From the NCBI GenBank assembly GCA_016235775.1, contig JACRIU010000033.1:1-64000 (forward strand): DNA of 64,000 bases, given 5' to 3'. Below are positions 27,760 to 37,388 of the stretch, in pieces. A model generated the notes under the pieces. That model was given only the letters and a program-made list of their open reading frames with translations. It was not told the DNA's origin and did no database searches. Position numbers and translations under genes: made by a program. The stretch is from Hydrogenophilales bacterium. GTDB lineage: Bacteria; Pseudomonadota; Gammaproteobacteria; Burkholderiales; Thiobacteraceae. Each line of letters begins with the position of its first letter. Position 1 is the stretch's first letter.

Positions 27760-28065
27760 TTACGCGGCGGGAACCGCCTCGGTTTCGGGCTGATCGACGC
27801 GGTCGCGCAGCTCCTTGCCGGCCTTGAAATGCGGGACATACTTCGCCGGCACTTCAACGCGGCCACCGGTTTTGGGATTGCGCCCGATGCGCGGCGGACG
27901 GTAGTTCAAACTAAAACTACCAAAGCCGCGAATTTCGATACGCTGCCCCTGCGCCAAGCTCTTGCCCATGGCGTCCAATATCGTCTTAACCGCCAGTTCT
28001 GCATCTTTGGCCACCAACTGCGGATAACGCGCTGACAGCCTTAAAATGAGTTCCGATTTGGTCAT
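27760..28065 (-). CDS. ihfB: Integration host factor subunit beta
   Basis: A 101-residue DNA-bending protein starting [16 protein letters not shown], with [20 protein letters not shown] (beta-arm, including the intercalating proline) and a C-terminal [14 protein letters not shown]. It pairs with IhfA for DNA architecture and recombination. It lies 21 bases behind rpsA, the usual proteobacterial order. Confidence 0.96.
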   Translation of the reverse strand: MTKSELILRLSARYPQLVAKDAELAVKTILDAMGKSLAQGQRIEIRGFGSFSLNYRPPRIGRNPKTGGRVEVPAKYVPHFKAGKELRDRVDQPETEAVPAA

Positions 28066-28086
28066 GAACGGCTCCCTTTTGTTTTT

Positions 28087-29811
28087 TTACTGAGATTGCT
28101 CGGTGTTTTTAGTGCCCATCTTGGCCTTCAGCAACGCGCCCAAGTTGGTCGTGCCCGCACTGGCGGCGCCATGATCCGTCGCCATTTTCTGCATCGCTTC
28201 GGAAGCCTCGTTGGCCTCCTTGGCTTTGATCGAGAGGCTGATGCTGCGCGTTTTGCGATCCACGCTGATAATCATCACTTCGACTTCGTCGCCTTCTTTA
28301 AGATGGGTGCGAATGTCTTCAACGCGATCACGCGAAACTTCGGAAGCGCGTAAATAGCCTTCCACATCGCCATCGATCACGACCGTCGCACCTTTAGCGT
28401 CGAGGGACTTCACGACCCCCTTCACCACCGAGCCCTTTTCGTGGGTTGCGGCATAGCTGTTGAACGGATCGCCATCCAGCTGTTTGATGCCGAGGGAAAT
28501 GCGCTCTTTGTCCGGATCGATCGCCAGCACCACGGCCTCGACTTCGTCGCCCTTCTTGAAATTGCGCACGGCCTCTTCGCCGGGAAGGCTCCAAGACAGG
28601 TCGGACAAATGCACCAGGCCATCGATGTTGCCGGGCAGGCCGACGAAAATACCGAAGTCGGTGATGGATTTGATCTGGCCGCCGACCTTGTCGCCTTTCT
28701 TGTGGTTGGCGGCGAACTCATCCCAAGGATTGGCTTGGCACTGTTTCATGCCGAGCGAAATCCGGCGGCGCTCTTCGTCGATTTCCAGAATCATGACTTC
28801 GACTTCATCGCCCAGTTGCACGACTTTGGCCGGATGAACGTTCTTGTTGGTCCAATCCATTTCGGATACGTGCACCAAGCCTTCGATGCCGGCTTCGATT
28901 TCGACGAATGCGCCGTAATCGGTCAGGTTGGTGACTTTGCCGAACAGGCGCGTGCCTTGCGGGTAGCGGCGCGCGATGTTGACCCACGGATCGTCGCCCA
29001 ACTGCTTCATGCCGAGCGAAACCCGGTTCTTTTCCTGATCGAACTTGAGAATCTTCGCTTCCACTTCATCGCCCACCGTCAGCACTTCGGACGGATGCTT
29101 GACGCGACGCCAGGCCAGATCGGTGATGTGCAGCAAGCCATCGATACCGCCCAGATCCACGAACGCGCCGTAATCGGTGATGTTCTTGACGATGCCTTTG
29201 ACGATCGAACCTTCTTTCAGATTCTCCATCAGGGCTTGACGCTCGGCGCCTTGGGTCGCTTCCAGCACGGCCTTGCGCGACACCACCACGTTGTTGCGCT
29301 TCTTGTCGAGCTTGATGACCTTGAATTCGAGTTCTTTGTTTTCGTAGGGCGTGGTGTCCTTGACCGGGCGGGTATCGACCAGCGAGCCGGGGAGGAAGGC
29401 GCGAATGCCGTTCACCATTACCGTGAGGCCGCCCTTGACGCGGCCGCTCACCATGCCGGACACGATGGCGTTGTTTTCCATCGCTTGTTCCAGATCGTTC
29501 CAGGCGGCGAGACGCTTGGCTTTTTCACGCGAGAGCTTGGTGGAGCCGTAACCGTCTTCCAACTGCTCAATCGCCACGGTGACGAAATCACCGACTTTCA
29601 CTTCGAGCTCACCGCGATCGTTGCGGAATTCCGCCGCGGCAATCACGCTCTCGGATTTGAGGCCGGCATTCACAACCACTTCGCCGCCATCAACGGAGAT
29701 GACTTCGGCGGTAATCAATTCGCCTGCGCGCATTTCTTGGCGCAATAGGCTTTCTTCAAACAGGGCGGCGAAACTTTCGCTGCCGGAAGTTGCGGGGGTA
29801 GCTGCAATCAT
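28087..29811 (-). CDS. rpsA: 30S ribosomal protein S1
   Basis: A 574-residue protein with six S1/OB-fold repeats. The repeated marker [18 protein letters not shown] and its variants occur at regular spacing, for example [15 protein letters not shown] and [15 protein letters not shown]. It binds mRNA leaders and delivers them to the 30S subunit. The length matches other betaproteobacterial S1 proteins. It is followed by ihfB and preceded, after a 160-base gap, by the aroA-cmk fusion. Confidence 0.97.
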   Translation of the reverse strand: MIAATPATSGSESFAALFEESLLRQEMRAGELITAEVISVDGGEVVVNAGLKSESVIAAAEFRNDRGELEVKVGDFVTVAIEQLEDGYGSTKLSREKAKRLAAWNDLEQAMENNAIVSGMVSGRVKGGLTVMVNGIRAFLPGSLVDTRPVKDTTPYENKELEFKVIKLDKKRNNVVVSRKAVLEATQGAERQALMENLKEGSIVKGIVKNITDYGAFVDLGGIDGLLHITDLAWRRVKHPSEVLTVGDEVEAKILKFDQEKNRVSLGMKQLGDDPWVNIARRYPQGTRLFGKVTNLTDYGAFVEIEAGIEGLVHVSEMDWTNKNVHPAKVVQLGDEVEVMILEIDEERRRISLGMKQCQANPWDEFAANHKKGDKVGGQIKSITDFGIFVGLPGNIDGLVHLSDLSWSLPGEEAVRNFKKGDEVEAVVLAIDPDKERISLGIKQLDGDPFNSYAATHEKGSVVKGVVKSLDAKGATVVIDGDVEGYLRASEVSRDRVEDIRTHLKEGDEVEVMIISVDRKTRSISLSIKAKEANEASEAMQKMATDHGAASAGTTNLGALLKAKMGTKNTEQSQ

Positions 29812-29972
29812 GGGGTTTACTCTATTTTCCCGTCCGGAGACGGCGTTAGTTCATCAACGTCAACAGCCGGATGGATAAGCGCGCTGGGTGATGATTGGCG
29901 GTCGCCTGCACCCGTTAAGCTTGTTCTCGTTACCCGTTACATCTAATAACCGATAACGCCGGCTGATGACAC

Positions 29973-31958
29973 CTAATTGCGGCGCTGGTCGTGGAACTGT
30001 TTCAGCACTGCCGCCACCGCTTGTTCGATGGTAAGGCCGCTGGTGTCCAACAAACTGGCGTCCGCTATCTGCTGCAGGGGGGCGACACTTCGATTGCTGT
30101 CGCGCTCGTCGCGCGCCTGAATGTCCTGCAAAAGAGTTGGGATATTAGCAGACAAGCCTTTTTCGATCAACTGTTTATAGCGCCTGTCGGCCCGCACTTC
30201 AGCACTCGCCGTCAGGAAAATTTTGGCGCCGGCATCGGGGAATACCACCGATCCCATATCCCGCCCATCCGCCACCAAACCGGGCGCCTGGCGAAAGGCG
30301 CGCTGCCGTTCCAGCAAGGCGGCTCGCACCCGGGGCAAAGCCGCCACACGGGATGCGCCATTGCCGATGTCCTCGGCCCGAATTAAATCGGTAACATTTT
30401 CATTTTTAAGGAAAATATTACCGCCCTCGAAGCGTACATCGAGGCTGGCGGCCAGCCCGGCCAGGCGCGCCTCGTCGCCGAATGCGATGCCGGCTTTAAC
30501 TGCGGCCAAGGCGACTAATCGGTACAGTGCCCCGCTATCCAGATAGTGGAAACCCAGCTTCTCGGCTACCCGCTGCGCCACCGTGCCCTTGCCGGAAGCG
30601 GACGGGCCGTCAATGGCGATCACTGGGGCGAGCAAGCGGGGAGCGGGAAGCGGGGAGCGGTCGCCCGGCTGCACCAGACGCTGGAAAACCTCAAAATATT
30701 CGGGGAAAGTCTTGGCCACGCACTTGGGGTCATTGATGCGTACCGGCGCCCCGCCCAGAGCGACTAGGGAAAAACACATCGCCATGCGGTGGTCATCATA
30801 GGTATCTATTACGGCGTGAGGGGTGAGCGGTAAGGGGTGAGGGGGGGTGATGCGAATGAAATCTGGCCCTTCCTCCACGCTCGCGCCTACTTTACGCAAC
30901 TCGGTGGCCATGGCATGGATGCGGTCGGTTTCCTTGACGCGCCAACTGCCGATGTTGCGCAGCGTGGATGTGCCATCGGCGAACAGCGCGGCGACGGCGA
31001 TGGTCATCGCCGCGTCGGGGATATGGTTCAAATCGGCGTCGATGGCTTTCAGCCGCCCGCTGCCGGAGGCTTCGATCCAATGCTCACCCATGCTGATGTT
31101 GGCGCCCATCTTTTGCAGCACTTCGGCGAAACGCACATCCCCCTGAATACTGGTCTTGCCCACCCCTTCCACGCGCACCGGCCCGCCGCCGATGGCGCCT
31201 GCGGCGAGAAAATACGATGCGCTGGAGGCATCGCCTTCGACGTGGATCACGCCAGGACTGGTGTAACGCTGCCCGCCGCGCACCACAAATTCTTGCCAGC
31301 CGCGGCGCTCGACCGTCACCCCGAAGCGCGCCATGAGATTCAAGGTAATCTCGATATACGGCTTGGAAATCAGCTCGCCCACCACTTCCACCGTGGTGTC
31401 CGCCTGCGTCAGCGGCAGCGCCATCAGCAGCGCGGTCAGAAACTGGCTCGACACATTGCCTTTGATACTGACGCGGCCACCGGCGCGGATCGCGGCGGGC
31501 TTGATCTCCAAGGGCGGAAAGCCAGCGTTACCCAGATAAGCGATATCCGCGCCGAGTTGCGTCAAGGCATCCACCAAATCGCCGATCGGCCGCTCATGCA
31601 TGCGCGGCACGCCGGAAAGGGTGTAATGCCCATGGGACAGCGCCAGCGCGGCGGTGAGCGGGCGGAACGCGGTGCCCGCGTTGCCTAAAAACAACGCTGC
31701 CTCCTTCACCGGAAACGCGCCGCCGACGCCGTGCACGGTGTAATCGCGGCTCTCGCCGTGTTGCGTCCAGCGCACGCCAAGTGCCTGCAACGCCGCCAGC
31801 ATGTGCTGCGTGTCATCGGACGCGAGCAGGCCCTTCACTTCGGTCGCGCCGTCAGCTAATGCCGCTAACAGCAAGGTGCGATTGGAAATGCTTTTGGAGC
31901 CGGGCAACACGACCGTGCCTGCCATGTGGGCGATGGGTTGTAGGTCTAGAAATTCCAT
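29973..31958 (-). CDS. aroA-cmk: EPSP synthase-cytidylate kinase fusion
   Basis: One reading frame of about 661 residues. Residues 1 to about 430 are Aro[30 protein letters not shown], and [18 protein letters not shown] near the end. Residues from about 440 are Cmk: [17 protein letters not shown] (P-loop), [22 protein letters not shown]. AroA makes 5-enolpyruvylshikimate 3-phosphate; Cmk phosphorylates CMP. The linker ([12 protein letters not shown]) comes from GC-rich heptamer DNA. I favour the ATG at 31958; a GTG at 31967 would add three residues. The two genes are commonly separate neighbours. Confidence 0.93.
   Translation of the reverse strand: MEFLDLQPIAHMAGTVVLPGSKSISNRTLLLAALADGATEVKGLLASDDTQHMLAALQALGVRWTQHGESRDYTVHGVGGAFPVKEAALFLGNAGTAFRPLTAALALSHGHYTLSGVPRMHERPIGDLVDALTQLGADIAYLGNAGFPPLEIKPAAIRAGGRVSIKGNVSSQFLTALLMALPLTQADTTVEVVGELISKPYIEITLNLMARFGVTVERRGWQEFVVRGGQRYTSPGVIHVEGDASSASYFLAAGAIGGGPVRVEGVGKTSIQGDVRFAEVLQKMGANISMGEHWIEASGSGRLKAIDADLNHIPDAAMTIAVAALFADGTSTLRNIGSWRVKETDRIHAMATELRKVGASVEEGPDFIRITPPHPLPLTPHAVIDTYDDHRMAMCFSLVALGGAPVRINDPKCVAKTFPEYFEVFQRLVQPGDRSPLPAPRLLAPVIAIDGPSASGKGTVAQRVAEKLGFHYLDSGALYRLVALAAVKAGIAFGDEARLAGLAASLDVRFEGGNIFLKNENVTDLIRAEDIGNGASRVAALPRVRAALLERQRAFRQAPGLVADGRDMGSVVFPDAGAKIFLTASAEVRADRRYKQLIEKGLSANIPTLLQDIQARDERDSNRSVAPLQQIADASLLDTSGLTIEQAVAAVLKQFHDQRRN
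30629..30661. repeat. In-frame heptamer repeat forming the AroA-Cmk linker
   Basis: On the plus strand the DNA reads GCGGGGA, GCGGGAA, GCGGGGA, GCGG in a 7-base period. It encodes most of the AroA-Cmk linker on the minus strand. The period and core match the intergenic heptamer repeat at 35073-35145. Confidence 0.7.
30816..30847. repeat. In-frame heptamer repeat inside the AroA domain
   Basis: The plus strand reads GTGAGGG, GTGAGCG, GTAAGGG, GTGAGGG. It encodes the HPLPLTPHA loop between the conserved RITPP and TYDDHRMAM blocks of EPSP synthase, about three residues longer than the E. coli loop. It shares GGTGAGCGGTAAG with the repeat upstream of hisC. Confidence 0.7.
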
Positions 31959-31965
31959 TTCTTTC

Positions 31966-32050
31966 ACCGCAGAGGACGCGGAGGTCGCGGAGGAAATGCA
32001 AGAGCAATTTTTTCGGTTTACTCCGCGTCCTCCGCGTCCTCCGCGGTTAA
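31966..32050. repeat. Inverted pair of GGACGCGGA nonamer repeats
   Basis: The left arm (31966-31994) is CCGCAGAGGACGCGGAGGTC plus GCGGAGG; the right arm (32019-32050) is TCCGCGTCC repeated in a 9-base period and ending CGCGGTTAA. The arms are near reverse complements with a 24-base loop. The right arm contains the TAA stop codon of tyrA; the left arm ends at the start of aroA. Confidence 0.8.
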
Positions 32051-32907
32051 GGATTTTTTAGTAGTTTCTGCCGCGCATCCCGCGCATGCTCGAATAACTT
32101 CGCCAGCGCCACGCCGTCACCCTGTTCGATCAGTTGCCTGATCCGCGCCAACTCGGCCTCATAGCCCGAAATCTGCTGCAACAGTGCACCACGATTCGCG
32201 AGACAGATATCGCGCCACATTTCCGGGTGGCTTCCGGCAATGCGGGTGAAATCACGAAAGCCGCTGGCGGCAAAGCCGAACAAAGCTTCGGCATTCGGTT
32301 GTGCGGCGATATAGTCCACCAGGCCAAACGCCAGCAGATGCGGCAAATGGCTTACCGCGGCAAACACCTCGTCATGCAGCGCCGGCGCCATTTCGGACAC
32401 CTTTGCGCCGCAACCTTGCCACAGCTTGGCGATCAATTCGCGGGCGGCGGGATTAGTTTCGGGCAAAGGCGTCAGCACCACATTGCGCTCGCGAAACAAA
32501 TGGCCGTCAGCCGCTTTCACGCCGCTTTGCTCCGCCCCGGCGATCGGATGGCCCGGCACGAATTGCGCTAAATGCTGGGGCAAATTCGCGCGTGCCAGCG
32601 CCACCACATCCTGCTTGGTGCTGCCCACATCGCTCACGATCGTATGCGGCGCGAGGTGCGGTGCTATCGCCGCCATCATCGGCCCCATTTGTCCCACCGG
32701 CACCGCCAGCAGCACCACATCGGCGCCCTGCACCGCCTGCGCCGCTTCTGTATAACGATCGATCACATACATGCCTAGCGCGGCGCTCAGATTCTCGGCG
32801 CTGCGCCCCACCCCCACCACCTCGCGCACCAGCCCCGCCTCGCGCAATGCCAGCGCGAAGGAGCCGCCGATGAGGCCGACACCGATGATGACGAGTTTGT
32901 TAATCAT
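32047..32907 (-). CDS. tyrA: Prephenate dehydrogenase
   Basis: A 286-residue NAD(P)-dependent enzyme with [19 protein letters not shown] at the N-terminus, [23 protein letters not shown] (the catalytic-histidine region) and [15 protein letters not shown]. It makes 4-hydroxyphenylpyruvate for tyrosine. There is no chorismate mutase or ACT domain, so mutase activity comes from PheA. The last codons and stop fall in a tandem-repeat arm. It lies between aroF and aroA-cmk in the aromatic cluster. Confidence 0.94.
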   Translation of the reverse strand: MINKLVIIGVGLIGGSFALALREAGLVREVVGVGRSAENLSAALGMYVIDRYTEAAQAVQGADVVLLAVPVGQMGPMMAAIAPHLAPHTIVSDVGSTKQDVVALARANLPQHLAQFVPGHPIAGAEQSGVKAADGHLFRERNVVLTPLPETNPAARELIAKLWQGCGAKVSEMAPALHDEVFAAVSHLPHLLAFGLVDYIAAQPNAEALFGFAASGFRDFTRIAGSHPEMWRDICLANRGALLQQISGYEAELARIRQLIEQGDGVALAKLFEHARDARQKLLKNP

Positions 32908-32926
32908 GAGTCTTCGCGCTTCGCCC

Positions 32927-33943
32927 TTAAATACTCCGTCCGATCACCTGCGCGATACCCGCCAGCTCGCCCATGAGCTGCTTCAACTCGTCGGGGTTCA
33001 GCGCTTGATCCGCGTCGCACCAGGCTTCGCACGGCTTGGGGTGCATCTCCACCAGCAAGCCGTCGGCGCCGGCAGCGATCGCCGCGCGCGACAGCGCGGG
33101 CACCATCCACGCCTTGCCGCCGGCATGCGAAGGATCGACGATCACCGGCAAGTGGGTTTCCTTTTTCAGCACCGGGATCGCAGTCACATCCAGCACATTG
33201 CGGTAGTAGGTTTCATAGGTGCGGATGCCGCGCTCGCAGAAGATGATGTTGTGGTTGCCGCCGGCCGCGATGTATTCCGCCGCCATCAGCCATTCGGAAA
33301 TGGTCGCCGACATGCCGCGCTTGAGAATCACCGGCGTGCTGATCTTGCCGACTTCTTTCAACAAATCGAAGTTCTGCATATTGCGCGTGCCGATCTGAAT
33401 CACATCCACCTTGTATTCGAGGAAGGTGTCGAGCATGCGCACGTCCATCAGCTCGGTCACGATGGGCAGGCCCTGCGCATCGGCCGCTTTGCGGAACAGG
33501 TCGAGGCCTTCCACGCCCTTCCCCTGGAAGGCATAGGGGCTGGTACGCGGCTTGAATGCACCGCCGCGCATCAAGCGGCAGCCGGCGGCTTTGACGAATT
33601 TGGCCGACTGCTCCATTTGGTCTTGCGTTTCCACCGAGCAGGGGCCGCCGATGATTTGAATTTGCTTGCCGCCCAGGGGCACGCCCATGATGTCGATGAC
33701 GGTGTTTTCCTTATGCCACTCGCGCGCCACGATCTTGTAGGGCTTGACGATGTGCATGGAGTTTTCGACGCCGGGCAGCGCATCGATCATTTCCTGATCC
33801 AGGCGGCGCTCGTCGCCGATGGCGCCGATGACGGTGCGCTCCGTGCCGCGCGAGACATTGGCGTCGAGGCCGAATTCCTTGATCTTTTTGACGACGCCTT
33901 CGATTTGCGCATCCGATGCGCCGTTTTCCATTACGATAATCAT
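32927..33943 (-). CDS. aroF: 3-deoxy-7-phosphoheptulonate synthase, type I-beta
   Basis: A 338-residue DAHP synthase. The N-terminal 70 residues (MIIVMENGASDAQIEGVVKK onward) are a ferredoxin-like regulatory domain as in Thermotoga-type enzymes. The barrel follows with IIGGPCSVET, RGGAFKPRTSPYAFQG, IGTRNMQN and IVDPSHAGGKAWMV. It condenses PEP and erythrose 4-phosphate at the entry to the shikimate pathway. Regulation by aromatic end products through the N-terminal domain is known for the family and inferred here. Confidence 0.93.
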   Translation of the reverse strand: MIIVMENGASDAQIEGVVKKIKEFGLDANVSRGTERTVIGAIGDERRLDQEMIDALPGVENSMHIVKPYKIVAREWHKENTVIDIMGVPLGGKQIQIIGGPCSVETQDQMEQSAKFVKAAGCRLMRGGAFKPRTSPYAFQGKGVEGLDLFRKAADAQGLPIVTELMDVRMLDTFLEYKVDVIQIGTRNMQNFDLLKEVGKISTPVILKRGMSATISEWLMAAEYIAAGGNHNIIFCERGIRTYETYYRNVLDVTAIPVLKKETHLPVIVDPSHAGGKAWMVPALSRAAIAAGADGLLVEMHPKPCEAWCDADQALNPDELKQLMGELAGIAQVIGRSI

Positions 33944-33958
33944 GTTTTATACCCTTAA

Positions 33959-35059
33959 TTATTCCTGTATCGCGTCAGTCAACGCGCTTAAAAATTTCCG
34001 GTTTTCCGCTTCCAGGCCGATGCTGACGCGCAAATAGTCCGGCATGCCGTAATTCGCCACGGGCCGCACGATGACGCCCCGCTTCAGCAAGCGTTGATAC
34101 ATCGCGGTCGCGTTGCCGATGCGGAAGCTCAAAAAATTCCCGAACGAGGGAATGTAATCCAATTTGAGCTTGCTTAATCCGCCGGTGATTTGCCGCATCC
34201 CCGCCGTGTTCAATGCGATGCTGTCATGCAAATGCGCCGTATCGCCCAGCGCCGCGATTGCCGCCGCTTGCGCCACGCTGCTCACGTTAAACGGCTGGCG
34301 CACGCGATTCAGCATCGCCGCCACATCTTGATGCGCCAAGGCAAAACCCACGCGCAAACCGGCTAAGCCATACGCCTTGGAAAAAGTGCGCGCAATCAGC
34401 AGATTCGGAAAACGCTTCAACCAACTCACACTGTCCGCCGCCACTTCCGGCGCCAGGTATTCGTAATAGGCTTCGTCCAGCACGATCAGCACTTCGCGTG
34501 GCACTTGCTCGATGAAATCCAGCAACACATCCGACGCAAGCAGGGTGCCGGTCGGGTTGTTGGGATTGGCGAGGAAAATCAGGCGCGTTGTCTCCTCGAT
34601 CGCCTCCAGCATCGCCTGCGGATCATTGCCGAAATTTTGGGCGGACACTTCAATGCCGCGCGCGCCCACCGCCTGCACCACCAAGGGGTACACGGCAAAG
34701 GCATGTTGCGAATACACAGCGGAGTCGCCCGGCTTGAGAAAAGCGCGCGCCGCGAATTCCAACACGTCGTTCGACCCGTTGCCCAGCACGACTTGATCTG
34801 TCTTCACGCCATACTTGGCGCACAAGGCGGATTTCAGCGCGAAGCCATTGCCGTCCGGATAGCGTGCCAGTTCCGGCAAGCAATCACGGATCGCCGCCAA
34901 GGCCAGCGGGCTCGGCCCCAGGGGATTTTCGTTGGAGGCGAGCTTCACGATATCGTCCGGATTCAAGCCCATTTCGCGCGCCAGTTCGCTGATCGGCTTT
35001 CCCGGCGGATAAGGCGCAATCGCCCGGACATAGCCGGGCGCGAGGTCACATAGGTCCAT
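33959..35059 (-). CDS. hisC: Histidinol-phosphate aminotransferase-like (HisC)
   Basis: A 366-residue fold-type I PLP aminotransferase with KLASNENPLGPSP, LGNGSNDVLE, NPNNPTGT, the PLP-lysine motif RTFSKAYGLAGLRVG and the C-terminal YLRVSIG. The family acts on histidinol phosphate. Its place between pheA and aroF, away from other his genes, suggests it may mainly transaminate phenylpyruvate or hydroxyphenylpyruvate, as in other aromatic clusters (inference). Confidence 0.92.
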   Translation of the reverse strand: MDLCDLAPGYVRAIAPYPPGKPISELAREMGLNPDDIVKLASNENPLGPSPLALAAIRDCLPELARYPDGNGFALKSALCAKYGVKTDQVVLGNGSNDVLEFAARAFLKPGDSAVYSQHAFAVYPLVVQAVGARGIEVSAQNFGNDPQAMLEAIEETTRLIFLANPNNPTGTLLASDVLLDFIEQVPREVLIVLDEAYYEYLAPEVAADSVSWLKRFPNLLIARTFSKAYGLAGLRVGFALAHQDVAAMLNRVRQPFNVSSVAQAAAIAALGDTAHLHDSIALNTAGMRQITGGLSKLKLDYIPSFGNFLSFRIGNATAMYQRLLKRGVIVRPVANYGMPDYLRVSIGLEAENRKFLSALTDAIQE

Positions 35060-35072
35060 TCGTTTTAAATTC

Positions 35073-35145
35073 GTAAGCGGTGAGCGGTAAGCCGTGAGCG
35101 GGATTTGACTACCCGCTTACTGCTCACTGCTTACTGCTCACTTAC
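35073..35145. repeat. Inverted pair of GCGGTGA heptamer repeats
   Basis: The left arm (35073-35102) contains GCGGTGA, GCGGTAA, GCCGTGA, GCGGG in a 7-base period. The right arm (35111-35145) is the opposite-strand version, starting ACCCGCTTACTGCTCACTGC. They can form an approximately 30-bp imperfect stem with an 8-base loop. The right arm includes the pheA stop codon; hisC starts 14 bases beyond the left arm. Confidence 0.8.
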
Positions 35146-36206
35146 AACACAGCTACCGGATACGATCCCAACACTTTCAAAAACGGTGCAAGGTTTTTTA
35201 ATTCCGCCAAAGCAGTTGCCACCGGCGCATCTTCCTGATGACCTTCGACATCGACGTAGAACACGTATTCCCACTTGCCCGCGCCGCTGGGCCGCGATTC
35301 GAGCTTGGTCATGGAGACGCCGTTGCGCGCGAAGGGTCCGAGCAGATCATGCATGGCGCCGGGTTGATTGGGGGCGGCCATCACCAGCGAGGTTTTGTCG
35401 CGGCCGGAGCGTCCCGCATCGTGCATGCCCAGCACCAAAAAGCGCGTGGTGTTGTTCGGTTCGTCTTCGATATTGCGGGCGAGCGGAGTGAGGCCGTAAA
35501 TCTCCGCCGCGGTCTCGCCGGCGATGGCCGCGCTATCGGGCTCCGCCGCCGCAAGCCTGGCCGCTTCGGCGTTGCTGGACACGGTAATGCGCGCAACATT
35601 CGGAAGATTTTTATTCAGCCACTCATGGCATTGCGCAAACGACTGGGCATGGGAGTAAAGCTTGGTAATGCCCTCCATGCTTTCCCCTTTGCGCAGCAGG
35701 TAATGGTGAACACGCACCACGACTTCGCCGCAAATCATCAAGGGGGTGTTGAGCAATAAATCCAGGGTGCGGCCGATCGCGCCCTCGGTCGAGTTCTCCA
35801 CCGGCGCCACGGCATAAACGGCCTGACCGGACTCAACCTTGCGAAACACCTCGTCGATCGATACACAATCGGCGGTTTCCGCCGCGTGGCCGAAATGCTT
35901 GATCGCCGCCGCTTGCGTGAAGGTGCCTTGCGGCCCCAGATAGGCGACCGTCAACGGTTGTTCGAGAGCCAGGCACGCTGACATGATTTCGCGGAACAGC
36001 CGGGCGGCGGTTTCGCCCGAGAGCGGGCCGGGGTTGGCTTCCTTGATGCGGCGCAATACTTGCGCTTCGCGCTCGGGGCGGTAGATATTGCCTTGCTTCA
36101 AACGTCCGATGGTCTGGGCGAGCTGCGCGCGCCGGCTGATGAGCTTCAACAGCTCATCATCGATCTGGTCGATCTCGGTGCGCAGTTTTTGCAGATCGTC
36201 CGGCAT
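35142..36206 (-). CDS. pheA: Bifunctional chorismate mutase/prephenate dehydratase
   Basis: A 354-residue P-protein. Residues 1-85 are an AroQ mutase (LRTEIDQIDDELLKLISRRA), followed by the dehydratase domain (VAYLGPQGTFTQAAA, APVENSTEGAIGRTLD, NNTTRFLVLG with the catalytic threonine). The C-terminal ACT domain has LESRPSG, the phenylalanine-binding ESRP motif. It makes phenylpyruvate and is probably feedback-inhibited by phenylalanine. It lies 9 bases behind serA. Confidence 0.96.
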   Translation of the reverse strand: MPDDLQKLRTEIDQIDDELLKLISRRAQLAQTIGRLKQGNIYRPEREAQVLRRIKEANPGPLSGETAARLFREIMSACLALEQPLTVAYLGPQGTFTQAAAIKHFGHAAETADCVSIDEVFRKVESGQAVYAVAPVENSTEGAIGRTLDLLLNTPLMICGEVVVRVHHYLLRKGESMEGITKLYSHAQSFAQCHEWLNKNLPNVARITVSSNAEAARLAAAEPDSAAIAGETAAEIYGLTPLARNIEDEPNNTTRFLVLGMHDAGRSGRDKTSLVMAAPNQPGAMHDLLGPFARNGVSMTKLESRPSGAGKWEYVFYVDVEGHQEDAPVATALAELKNLAPFLKVLGSYPVAVL

Positions 36207-36215
36207 GCATACTTT

Positions 36216-37388
36216 CTACAGCGAGCGCACCATCAACACCCCTTTGATCGCGGCGATCTTATCGATCACCGCCTGCGGGGGTGCGCTGTCCACATCCACC
36301 AGGGTGTAGGCCATCTCGCCCTTGGATTTGTTGACCATGTTATGAATGTTCAGGCCGGAATCGGCCATCGCGGTCGAAATCTGCCCCACCATGTTCGGCA
36401 CGTTGGCGTTGGCCACTGCGATGCGGAACGGCGCTTCGCGCTGCATGGACACGTTGGGGAAGTTCACCGAATTGAGCACGTTGCCGTTTTCCAGATATTC
36501 ACGCACTTGCTCGGCGACCATGATGGCGCAGTTGTCTTCCGCTTCCTCGGTCGAGGCGCCCAGATGCGGCAAGGCGACCACTTTCGGATTGCCTTTGAGC
36601 GTGTTCGAGGGGAAATCGCACATATAGCCGCGCAATTGGCCGCTGGCCAGGCCTTCGACCACGGCCTTGTCATCCACGATGCCTTCGCGCGAAAAGTTCA
36701 GCAGCACCGTGCCGGGCTTCATCAGCGCGATACGCGCGCTGTCGATCAGGTTGCGCGTCGAATCCAGCAGCGGCACATGCAGCGAAATAAAATCGCTGTT
36801 CTTCACCACTTCTTCCACGCTATTCGCCTTGCGCACCGTGGACGGCAAGCGCCATGCCGCTTCGACCGTAATTTCCGGATCGTAGCCCAGCACATTCATG
36901 CCGAGCTTGATACCGGCATCCGCCACCAGGGAGCCGATAGCGCCGAGACCGATCACACCCAGCGTACGGTTGGGCAATTCGATCCCCGCGTAATTTTTCT
37001 TGCCCGCTTCCACCGCCTTGGAAATCGCCGCATCTTCGCCCGTGAGGCTATTGCTGAAATTCCAGGCGGGAATCAGGTTGCGCGCGGCCATCAACATGCC
37101 GGCGATCACCAGTTCCTTCACTGCATTGGCGTTGGCGCCGGGCGCGTTGAAAACCGGCACGCCGCGTTCGCTCATCTTGGCCACGGGCACATTGTTGGTG
37201 CCGGCGCCGGCGCGCGCGATGGCTTTCACGCTCGCCGCAATCACCATGTCGTGCATCTTGAATGAGCGTACCAAAATCGCGTCCGGGTCACTGATGTCGT
37301 TGCCGATCTCATAGTGGTCGGCCGGCAGGCGCGACAAGCCTTGTGCGGAGATATTGTTCAGCGTTTGAATTTTGAATTTCTTAGCCAT
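36216..37388 (-). CDS. serA: D-3-phosphoglycerate dehydrogenase
   Basis: A 390-residue NAD-dependent enzyme for the first step of serine synthesis. It has [31 protein letters not shown] (NAD site), [12 protein letters not shown] and [11 protein letters not shown] with the catalytic histidine. A C-terminal ACT domain (about 315-390) suggests serine feedback. The start overlaps the serC end by 8 bases, so serC-serA-pheA are coupled. Confidence 0.96.
   Translation of the reverse strand: MAKKFKIQTLNNISAQGLSRLPADHYEIGNDISDPDAILVRSFKMHDMVIAASVKAIARAGAGTNNVPVAKMSERGVPVFNAPGANANAVKELVIAGMLMAARNLIPAWNFSNSLTGEDAAISKAVEAGKKNYAGIELPNRTLGVIGLGAIGSLVADAGIKLGMNVLGYDPEITVEAAWRLPSTVRKANSVEEVVKNSDFISLHVPLLDSTRNLIDSARIALMKPGTVLLNFSREGIVDDKAVVEGLASGQLRGYMCDFPSNTLKGNPKVVALPHLGASTEEAEDNCAIMVAEQVREYLENGNVLNSVNFPNVSMQREAPFRIAVANANVPNMVGQISTAMADSGLNIHNMVNKSKGEMAYTLVDVDSAPPQAVIDKIAAIKGVLMVRSL

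Noticed and set aside
28441-29748. 435-codon plus-strand frame opposite rpsA
   Set aside because: Antisense shadow of ribosomal protein S1; its repetitive look comes from the S1 repeats.
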